14,493 bases of DNA, taken from contig QMQA01000004.1 of NCBI GenBank assembly GCA_003648845.1, positions 1 to 14,493 of the forward strand, written 5' to 3'. The notes below the pieces were generated by a model, which was not told where the DNA came from, did no database searches, and was given only the letters and a program-made list of their open reading frames with translations. Each line of letters opens with the position of its first letter. The stretch's first letter is position 1. The position numbers and the translations under genes were made by a program. The stretch is from Candidatus Aerophobota bacterium (lineage in GTDB: Bacteria > Aerophobota > Aerophobia > Aerophobales > B3-G15). Shown here in pieces: positions 1 to 6,074 of this stretch.

Positions 1-1
1 A

Positions 2-355
2 GAGGCTGATATTTTAGTAGCTATGTCTCAGGAAGCTCTGGATAAGCATATAAACAGTGTAAAAAGAGGTGGAGTATTAATTGTAGATTCAGATACAGTA
101 TCCCGCATTCCGGAGAGGTCTGAAATTGAAGTAAGTAAAATTCCTTCTACTGCTATAGCTTTGGAGAAGTTGGGCAGAGTAATTGTAGCTAATATAATAA
201 TGTTGGGAGCTCTCACTAATTTGACAGGTATAGTTAGCAAAGAGTCTATGGAAAAGGCAGTTAAGGAGAGTGTTCCTCGAGGAACGGAGGAGGTTAATTT
301 GAGAGCATTGAAAGAGGGTTATCTTTGTACTCAAAAGAGTGAGGAGAGAAAATGA
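2..355 (+). CDS. korC: 2-oxoacid:ferredoxin oxidoreductase, gamma subunit (partial, C-terminal part)
   Basis: C-terminal part of the gamma subunit of a 2-oxoacid:ferredoxin oxidoreductase, most like the 2-oxoglutarate (Kor) type. The complex converts 2-oxoacid plus CoA to acyl-CoA and CO2 and reduces ferredoxin in the cytoplasm. The frame is open from base 2 (E-A-D-I-L-V-A-M), so the true start lies left of the window and the ATG at 23 is internal. Family-typical text includes the ADILVAMSQEALDKH block, a GGVLIVDSD segment, VANIIMLGAL and the closing SVPRGTEEVNLRALKEGY block. Its TGA overlaps the ATG of sucC (ATGA), so the two are translationally coupled. The catalytic alpha and beta subunits are presumably just upstream. 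The 2-oxoglutarate assignment rests on the sucCD neighbours; a pyruvate or branched-chain oxoacid substrate cannot be excluded from this fragment. Confidence 0.88.
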   Translation, partial: EADILVAMSQEALDKHINSVKRGGVLIVDSDTVSRIPERSEIEVSKIPSTAIALEKLGRVIVANIIMLGALTNLTGIVSKESMEKAVKESVPRGTEEVNLRALKEGYLCTQKSEERK

Positions 356-1557
356 GATTATATGAATTTGAAGCTAAGAGTATTTTTGCTGCTCATAATG
401 TCCCCATTCCTCGAGGGAAAGTTATTGTTACACCGGAAGATGCAAAAAAAGTAGCTGAAGAAGTTGGTGGAGCAGTAGTTCTTAAGGCTCAAGTGCTAGC
501 TACAGGAAGAGGGAAAGTGGGGGGAGTAAAATTTGCTTTTACGCCTGAGGAAGCCGAAAGTACCGCTTCTTGGATGTTTAAGAGCAAGATAAAAGGTTAC
601 TCTGTAGAAAAGATTTTAGTTGAAGAGAAGCTGGAAATGGAGCAGGAATTATATGTAGGGGCCACTTATAATGAGGTAGAAAAGAAGAAAGTAATGATTT
701 GTAGCAGTATAGGTGGAATGGATATAAATGAGGTTTCACAAAGGTATCCAGAAAAGATATTTAAAGTACTGATCGACCCTTTTATAGGATTTCAACCTTA
801 TCAGGCTAAGGAGTTATCTTATGGATTAAAACTCCCTTTTCAGATATCCAAGACTATCCAATCCGTAATGCTTAAATTATGGGAAATATTTGTAAAATTT
901 GATGCTACCCTTACCGAAATAAATCCTTTAGGACTAACAAAAGAGGGGAAGCTGATTGTTTGTGACGCTCACATTGAGATAGAAGACGATGCTCTATTTA
1001 GGCAAAAAAAGAGACTGGAGGAGTTTGGTATTAAGGAAAGGGAAGATAAAGCTCGCCCTCCAACCGAATTTGAGATAAGAGCTGCTGAGATTGACAAAGC
1101 AGATTATCGGGGAGTTGCTGGAAGAGTAACCGAGTTTGATGGCAATCTCGGTTTATTGATTGGTGCAGGAGGAGGTAGTCTGACTACTTTTGATGCTGTG
1201 CTCAATCATGGGGGGAAACCTGCTAATTACTGTGAGGTTGGAGGAAATGCTCCTGTAAGTAAGATATACAATTTAGCCAAACTTATTTTAACCAAACCAG
1301 GTGTGAAGGGACTGGCAGTAATTACTAATGTCTACAGTAACTCGAGGGTAGATTTTTTAGCCAGAGGGGTAATTAAAGCTATGGTTGAATTGGGCATAGA
1401 TCCAAAAAAGTATCCTATCTTATTTAGATCCGCTGGTGCTTTTGAGGAGGATGGCTATGCTATTCTTAGAAAGTATGGTGTAAAATATTATGGCCGAGAG
1501 ACTCCGATGGATAAAGCAGCCAGATTAGCGGTGGAAATGATGAAAGGGAAGGAGTAA
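352..1557 (+). CDS. sucC: Succinyl-CoA synthetase (ADP/GDP-forming) beta subunit
   Basis: Beta subunit of succinyl-CoA synthetase, which with SucD converts succinyl-CoA, phosphate and ADP or GDP to succinate, CoA and a nucleoside triphosphate. It is 401 residues, close to the usual ~390. The N-terminal ATP-grasp domain (about 1-235) shows K45-A-Q followed by a G-R-G-K-x-G-G-V loop (52-59). Magnesium-binding N191 lies in EINPL and D205 follows 14 residues later, the spacing of E. coli N199 and D213. The C-terminal CoA-ligase domain (about 255-401) carries a GLLIGAGGGSL stretch and an HGGKPANYCEVGG block. The start ATG overlaps the stop of the upstream kor subunit. Because the glycine-rich C-terminal loop and parts of the middle differ from E. 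coli, a related acyl substrate (malate, for example) is possible, but kor linkage favours succinyl-CoA. Confidence 0.9.
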   Translation: MRLYEFEAKSIFAAHNVPIPRGKVIVTPEDAKKVAEEVGGAVVLKAQVLATGRGKVGGVKFAFTPEEAESTASWMFKSKIKGYSVEKILVEEKLEMEQELYVGATYNEVEKKKVMICSSIGGMDINEVSQRYPEKIFKVLIDPFIGFQPYQAKELSYGLKLPFQISKTIQSVMLKLWEIFVKFDATLTEINPLGLTKEGKLIVCDAHIEIEDDALFRQKKRLEEFGIKEREDKARPPTEFEIRAAEIDKADYRGVAGRVTEFDGNLGLLIGAGGGSLTTFDAVLNHGGKPANYCEVGGNAPVSKIYNLAKLILTKPGVKGLAVITNVYSNSRVDFLARGVIKAMVELGIDPKKYPILFRSAGAFEEDGYAILRKYGVKYYGRETPMDKAARLAVEMMKGKE

Positions 1558-1560
1558 GAG

Positions 1561-2466
1561 ATGGCGATACTAATTGATGAGGAAACTAAGGTAATAATTC
1601 AGGGTATTACGGGAAGAGAAGCTGTAACCTTTACCAGAGGGATGTTAGATTATGGCACAAAAGTAGTTGCAGGAGTAACTCCTGGCAAGGAAGGTCAGGA
1701 GGTGTATGGTGTTCCTGTATACGATTGCGTTAAAACAGCTCTGGAGAATCATGAGGCAAATACTACCATTGTTTCTGTTCCTCCCAGATTTGCTAAGGAT
1801 GCTACTTTTGAGGCTATAGATGCGGGAATTAAACTAATAAATGTATTTACGGAGAGGATTCCGAGAGCCGATGTTATAGAAATGGTAGCTTTTGCTAAGC
1901 AGAGAGGGGCAAGGATTATTGGCCCTAACTCTCTGGGTATGATTTCCCCGGGAAAGGTAAAATTAGGTCCCATAGGAGGGCCTGTCGATGAATGTAACAA
2001 AGCTTTTACTCCGGGAAATGTAGCTGTTCTTTCTCGAAGCGGAGGGATGCTTGTAGAGACCTGTAGCCAGCTCTCTTTAAATGGGATAGGGCAAAGTATT
2101 GCCATAAATATTGGTGGAGACCCTATAATAGGTTCTACCTTTTTCGAACTTCTTCCCTTATTAGAAAAGGATCCTCAGACAAAAGTGATAGTGCTTTTCT
2201 GTGAGCCAGGAACTGTCCAGGAAGAGACAACAGCTAAGTTTGTTAAAGAGACTTCTTATAAAAAACCCATTGTAGCTTTTATTGCTGGAAGCTTTGTAGA
2301 TACGATGCCAGGAATGAGATTTGGTCATGCAGCGGTGATTGTTCATGGAGAGACAGGGTCTACTAAAGCAAAAGCTCGCATAATGAGAGAAGCAGGAATA
2401 AGAGTTGTAGATTACCATTCACAAATTGTCACTGAAGTAAGAAAAATTTTAGAGGAAATTTCTTAA
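1561..2466 (+). CDS. sucD: Succinyl-CoA synthetase alpha subunit
   Basis: Alpha subunit of succinyl-CoA synthetase: it binds CoA in its N-terminal Rossmann-type domain and carries the phosphohistidine used in phosphoryl transfer. At 301 residues it is of normal length. QGITGREAVTF (about 14-24) is the CoA-binding loop. H256 in RFGHAA aligns with the phosphohistidine of E. coli SucD (H246, in MGHAG), and the glutamate in FCEPG matches the GEIGG glutamate that faces it. One deviation is GPNS at 121-124, where E. coli has GPNC and the cysteine (C123) contacts CoA. It starts 3 bases after the sucC stop with an AAGGAG site at 1549-1554, so it is in the same transcript. An atypical acyl-CoA specificity is conceivable because of the Cys-to-Ser change. 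Confidence 0.92.
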   Translation: MAILIDEETKVIIQGITGREAVTFTRGMLDYGTKVVAGVTPGKEGQEVYGVPVYDCVKTALENHEANTTIVSVPPRFAKDATFEAIDAGIKLINVFTERIPRADVIEMVAFAKQRGARIIGPNSLGMISPGKVKLGPIGGPVDECNKAFTPGNVAVLSRSGGMLVETCSQLSLNGIGQSIAINIGGDPIIGSTFFELLPLLEKDPQTKVIVLFCEPGTVQEETTAKFVKETSYKKPIVAFIAGSFVDTMPGMRFGHAAVIVHGETGSTKAKARIMREAGIRVVDYHSQIVTEVRKILEEIS

Positions 2467-2476
2467 GGAGATTATA

Positions 2477-2692
2477 ATGGGAATGTTTATTCAGATAAAA
2501 ATTGATAAAGATAAGTGTCAAGCCTCCTCAAATGATTGTAGAGAATGCGTCAATATCTGTCCTGTGGATATTTTTCAATTTAAAGGTGGACAAATAGTAG
2601 TCATACCTGAAAATGAAGACGAGTGCACCTTATGCTATATGTGCGAAGGGAGATGTCCTGCTAAAGCAATGAAGGTTATAAAGCTATATTAA
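2477..2692 (+). CDS. Small 2x[4Fe-4S] ferredoxin-like protein (possible KorD subunit)
   Basis: A 71-residue ferredoxin-like protein with two four-cysteine motifs, expected to hold two [4Fe-4S] clusters and pass single electrons. Motif 1 is C14-x6-C21-x2-C24-x3-C28-P and motif 2 is C50-x2-C53-x2-C56-x3-C60-P. The second is the classical spacing; the first has four extra residues between its first two cysteines. It follows sucD after 10 bases, with an AAGGAG site at 2465-2470 overlapping the sucD stop, so it belongs to the kor-suc operon. It is either the delta (iron-sulfur) subunit of the oxoacid oxidoreductase or its dedicated electron acceptor. Delta subunits of this family have about this length. 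No signal peptide or membrane segment is visible, so it is cytoplasmic. Confidence 0.85.
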   Translation: MGMFIQIKIDKDKCQASSNDCRECVNICPVDIFQFKGGQIVVIPENEDECTLCYMCEGRCPAKAMKVIKLY

Positions 2693-2949
2693 TTAGGAGA
2701 AGAGACATCTGAAAAAGTCTATTTTTGAGCACTTTAGCAAAATTAGCTAAGATGAGGATTCACCTCTGAAGTTGTTTTTAAAATCATTATTTCTCTTATT
2801 CAACTTAAAATCTATTTTTTCAGAGCTCTCGGGATAAGCGACCTAAGGTTTCAGCTATTTACTCTACGAAGTAAGGTTGAATATCAAGAAAATTATTAAA
2901 CTTTTCGTTATTAGTAATGTTAAGAATTTGATGACACTAGGAGGTGAAG
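2693..2949. other. Intergenic region between the kor-suc operon and the aminotransferase gene
   Basis: About 250 bases without a recognisable gene. A 9-bp inverted repeat, TCTGAAAAA at 2708-2716 and TTTTTCAGA at 2816-2824, brackets the left half. Related CTATTTTT segments occur beside both arms. I see no convincing intrinsic terminator and no clear -35/-10 pair, although a promoter for the downstream aminotransferase gene is expected here because the gap is far larger than those inside the operon. Confidence 0.3.
2939..2944 (+). promoter_or_regulatory. Ribosome binding site that decides the aminotransferase start
   Basis: AGGAGG sits 5 bases before the ATG at 2950. An in-frame GTG at 2944 lies inside this site, so it cannot be the start, and the ATG at 2950 is preferred. 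Confidence 0.8.
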
Positions 2950-4275
2950 ATGAAGACTAACCAAGAATTATTAAAGGAAAGAGAGAAGCAGGTTCCCCGC
3001 GGTCCCTTTAATGTTACTCCTCTCTTTGTTTCAGAAGCTAAGGGAGCAACTATTAAGGATGTAGAGGGAAAAAGATACATCGATTTTGCTGGAGGGATAG
3101 GAGTAGAAAATGTGGGACATTGTGCTGAGGAGGTTGTCTCTGTCATAAAAGACCAGGTTGAGAAATATATCCACACCTGTTTTCATGTAGTAATGTATGA
3201 GCCTTACCTTACCTTAGCTAAAAAATTAAATGAGATAACTCCAGGAGATTTTGAGAAGAAGACTATGTTTGCCAATAGCGGCGCAGAAGCGGTAGAAAAT
3301 GCCATTAAAATAGCTCGCTACTATACAAAAAGAGATGCTATAATCTGTTTTGAGGATGCCTTTCACGGAAGAACCTTATTAACTATGACTCTTACCAGTA
3401 AGGTAAAACCTTACAAATTTGGCTTTGGTCCTTTTGCTCCTGAGGTATACAGAATCCCTTATGCTTACTGTTACCGCTGTTCCTTCGATGAAAAGTATCC
3501 CTCCTGTAATCTAAGGTGCGCTGAACATCTAAGAGAGGTTTTTCATACCTATGTCCCTGCAGAGAATATCGCTGCCTTAATAGTGGAACCTGTTCTGGGC
3601 GAAGGAGGAGTTGTTGTTCCTCCAAAGGAGTTTCTTCCCAGATTAAAAGAGATTTGTAAGGAAAACGGCATCCTCTTTATTGTCGATGAAATCCAGACAG
3701 GGTTTGGTAGAACAGGGAAGATGTTCGCCACAGAACACTTCAATGTTGAGCCAGACATTATTATCACAGGTAAGTCCTTAGCTGCCGGTCTTCCTTTAAG
3801 TGGAATTACAGGTAGGGCCGAGATAATGGATGCCCCTCATATAGGGGGTTTAGGAGGAACATTTGGAGGAAATCCCTTAGCCTGTAGAGCTGCCTTGGCT
3901 GTGTTTAGCATATTTGAGAAGAAAAACCTTCTCTTTAGAGCTCAAAGGATCGGGAAGAGAGTTTTAGAGAAGTTTAAAGAGATGCAAGAAAAATACTATA
4001 TTATTGGGGACGTTAGAAGTTTAGGAGCAATGGTAGCTTTGGAATTTGTGAGAAATAGAAAGACCAAAGAACCAGCAAAAGAAGAGACTAACCTTCTGGT
4101 AAGGAAGTGCTATGAGAAGGGGTTAATCCTTATGCTGGGAGGTACTTATGGGAATACCATCAGAACATTAATGCCTCTTGTTATTAGTGATGATGAGCTT
4201 GAGGAGGGACTTTCCATTTTAGAGGAAGGAATAAGGGAAGTAGATAAACAATTGGGATTTTTAAACCCAGATTAA
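2950..4275 (+). CDS. gabT: Class III aminotransferase, 4-aminobutyrate (GABA) type
   Basis: PLP-dependent class III (omega) aminotransferase of 441 residues, most like 4-aminobutyrate:2-oxoglutarate aminotransferase, which yields succinate semialdehyde and glutamate. Visible landmarks are the NSGAEAVENA phosphate-binding loop (N109-S110-G111), FHGRT with H139 stacking on the cofactor, D246 in the DEIQTGFGRTG block contacting the pyridine nitrogen, and the Schiff-base lysine K275 in TGKSLAAGLPLSG. Residues 174-190 hold four cysteines (C174-x2-C177-x8-C186-x3-C190), absent from E. coli GabT, which suggest a metal knuckle. The gene stands alone between a 257-base gap and a probable terminator. 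Acetylornithine or other omega-amino substrates are alternatives; the nearby succinate-forming enzymes favour GABA. Confidence 0.85.
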   Translation: MKTNQELLKEREKQVPRGPFNVTPLFVSEAKGATIKDVEGKRYIDFAGGIGVENVGHCAEEVVSVIKDQVEKYIHTCFHVVMYEPYLTLAKKLNEITPGDFEKKTMFANSGAEAVENAIKIARYYTKRDAIICFEDAFHGRTLLTMTLTSKVKPYKFGFGPFAPEVYRIPYAYCYRCSFDEKYPSCNLRCAEHLREVFHTYVPAENIAALIVEPVLGEGGVVVPPKEFLPRLKEICKENGILFIVDEIQTGFGRTGKMFATEHFNVEPDIIITGKSLAAGLPLSGITGRAEIMDAPHIGGLGGTFGGNPLACRAALAVFSIFEKKNLLFRAQRIGKRVLEKFKEMQEKYYIIGDVRSLGAMVALEFVRNRKTKEPAKEETNLLVRKCYEKGLILMLGGTYGNTIRTLMPLVISDDELEEGLSILEEGIREVDKQLGFLNPD

Positions 4276-4302
4276 ATTATGGCTTGTCTATTCAGGAAAA
4301 AA

Positions 4303-4346
4303 AGAGGTATAAGAGTATTACACTTTATTCCCCTCTATGCTTTTTT
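4303..4346 (+). terminator. Probable intrinsic terminator after the GABA aminotransferase gene
   Basis: AGAGG (4303-4307) pairs with CCTCT (4332-4336) and ATAA (4309-4312) pairs with TTAT (4325-4328), with a small internal loop between the helices. Four bases later comes a run of six T (4341-4346). It lies 28 bases after the stop codon, a usual place. The stem is imperfect, so confidence is moderate. Confidence 0.5.
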
Positions 4347-4813
4347 CGGTATGTTGGAATGTTTTTATTCTACTTTTATCAAAAACCCGATGAGTATCTC
4401 ATCTTCAATTATATCAATATAGAGTGATAGTGGTGAGATACTTTTGGTGACTGCAAAAATATGAGCTTTGGTTGAGAGTTAGGTCTTGTAGGCCTATGTT
4501 CCACAGCTACTTATCCGGGATAACCTCAAGGGAGAGGATTCAAACTAGTGAGTCCGAGTTAAAGTAAAAGTAATAGAGGGAGTGAATTATTTTAAGATAA
4601 CAGAATTCTGGTGGAAGCTGTTCTCCTGAGTCTATACCCTTGCAGTAAGGATTAGTGGTAAAGAAGTGTAGAAGAGGAGATTTTTAAGTAGAAGGGTGGT
4701 ATAGCAATAAGTGGTACTTTCCGGAGATCTTGACCAATCAAGGAAATGGCTTATCTTTTCTTAAACTAATACAAAACCTGCTCTTTAAGAGGAAGGGAAG
4801 GAGGATAAGCCAC
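4347..4813. other. Gene-poor region left of the IS256-type remnant
   Basis: No coding frame of convincing quality was found. A 9-bp inverted repeat is present: AGTATCTCA at 4392-4400 and TGAGATACT at 4434-4442, with a 33-base loop. A 9-bp inverted pair TGGCTTATC (4747-4755) and GATAAGCCA (4804-4812) lies just before the transposase remnant. The region may be remains of the mobile element or of a gene it destroyed, but nothing in it is recognisable. Confidence 0.3.
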
Positions 4814-4844
4814 ATGGAAAATATAGTACAAAAGAAGGTAAAAA

Positions 4845-5962
4845 GTCAAGGGGAAAAGTAACTACAGAAGATGGAGGATTATCTGCGGGATGTTGATCCA
4901 GAAAGATTCTGGGAGGAGTTAGGGGTCGCTATAAGAGGTGGTGTCATTCGTATAGTGCTGGAGAAGACAATAGCCTGTGAATTCAGCAGATTTATCGGGG
5001 CACTGGACTATAAGGGAACTCCAAATTGTGGATCATCGAAATGGCTACAGAAAAAGAAATTTTGAGACAGTTTATGGACCCTTAAAGGGCATAACTATCC
5101 CTAGGGCCAGAAACCGCTCTTTTACACCGCAGGTTATCCCCAAATTCAAACGCAGACAAGGAAGGATAGGCGCCGTCTTATCTCCCGAATGTTTCTTCTG
5201 GGTTTTTCCACCAGAGATGTGAAAAAATATCAAAACATATCTACGGAAAAACTACTCTCCTGGTCTTGTGTCCAGGTTCAACAAGGAGCTAGGTAAGGCT
5301 TTAGATCTTTGGCAGACAAGGTCTATTGAAAAGAAGATAGCCTATCTTTATCTTGATGCAGTGAATCTTCCCATTAAAAGAGATAAGACATCAAATGAAA
5401 CTCTTTTTGCGCAGTAAGAGTCACTGACACTAGGAAAAAGAGTTTCTGGATTTCATGTTAGGGGGGAAGAGAGTCTCAAACTGTCTGGGAAAAACTACTT
5501 CTTCAACTCAAAAAGAGGGACTAAAAGAAAAAGAACTCAAACTCGTCATCGTGGATGGGAACACAGGACTTCTGGCAGCACTTAGGACCTGTTTTCCAGA
5601 TACCCCTATTCAATGCTGCACAGTCCACAAGCTCTCAAATATCACCCGTCACTGCCCTAAGAGTTTAAAGCAAAGTGTGGTGGCAGATGCTACAAGGATA
5701 ATCTATGCTACGAGCAAAAAAGAGGCACTGGAGAATACCCTCAGATTCATGGACTTTAGCATCCATTTGCACCACAAACCTCATTTAGAGAACATTTTCA
5801 GGGAGTTTCGCAGGTGGATCAAGGTGATGGATACATTCCCTACAGAAGAGTTCTGTATCCGGATAATGTTCTCACTTGTTCAACTTACTAACGAGGGATG
5901 GGAGGATAAGCCATTTAAGCACTTCAGGTAAAAAGTTACACACTCATCTTGACACGACCAGT
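4845..5962 (+). mobile_element. Degenerate IS256-family insertion sequence
   Basis: Remnant of a mutator-type (IS256-family) element. The right end is supported by a sequence at 5935-5962 with the family's character, GTTACACACTCATCTTGACA followed by CGACC, directly after the transposase stop. A weak mirror-like counterpart, GTCAAG...GTAACT at 4845-4863, may be the left end but matches only partly and sits very close to the first transposase codon, so the left boundary is uncertain. I could not identify a target-site duplication. All coding content is a broken transposase. Confidence 0.6.
4871..5931 (+). pseudogene. IS256-family transposase pseudogene
   Basis: Fragments of one IS256-family DDE transposase in different frames. 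Frame 2 from 4871 gives the N-terminal part (FSRFIGALDY). A shift near 5035 gives RNGYRKRNFETVYGPL, then PKFKRRQGRIGAVL. A TGA at 5220 interrupts the GFSTRD-like region, which itself reads in another frame. YLYLDAVNLPIKRD (about 5339-5380) holds the first catalytic Asp, and a TAA follows at 5415. From 5455 a further frame gives KLVIVDGNTGLLAAL with the second Asp, then a VHKLSNITR block. An IS256-like TTN..ER block near 5765-5790 is frameshifted, and the end reads FREFRRWIKVMDTFP. Compared with the family, the stretch between the LRFMDF segment (about 5740) and the TTN block looks shortened by some tens of residues. With several shifts and in-frame stops it is certainly inactive. Confidence 0.85.
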
Positions 5963-6074
5963 ACAAGTGTGGGAGAGATGTTAAATACTCTGGAGGGGTT
6001 GGGTTTTATAACGCTCTCTCCGTAGATAGGGAATATAGACAAAGAAGGCAAAGTATACAGAAGGAGGAAATTAA
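5963..6074. other. Leader region upstream of hyuA
   Basis: A short non-coding stretch between the IS256 right end and hyuA. A TTGACA (5949-5954) within the IS end points toward hyuA and resembles a -35 box, but no -10 box stands 16-18 bases downstream. A TATAAC at 6007-6012 lacks a matching -35. The hyuA ribosome binding site AAGGAGG is at 6061-6067, 7 bases before the ATG. Confidence 0.3.

Noticed and set aside
1749..2105. Minus-strand open frame of 118 codons inside sucD
   Set aside because: Antisense shadow of a clearly conserved gene, with no family features.
2944..2949. GTG at 2944 as start of the GABA aminotransferase
   Set aside because: It lies within the ribosome binding site; the ATG at 2950 has ideal spacing.
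4525..4560. tRNA-like GGATTCAAAC segment
   Set aside because: The flanking bases do not form a T-arm stem and no acceptor or anticodon stem is found.
5949..6012. Hybrid promoter formed by the IS256 outward TTGACA and DNA upstream of hyuA
   Set aside because: No -10 box is found 16-18 bases downstream; TATAAC at 6007 is too far away.
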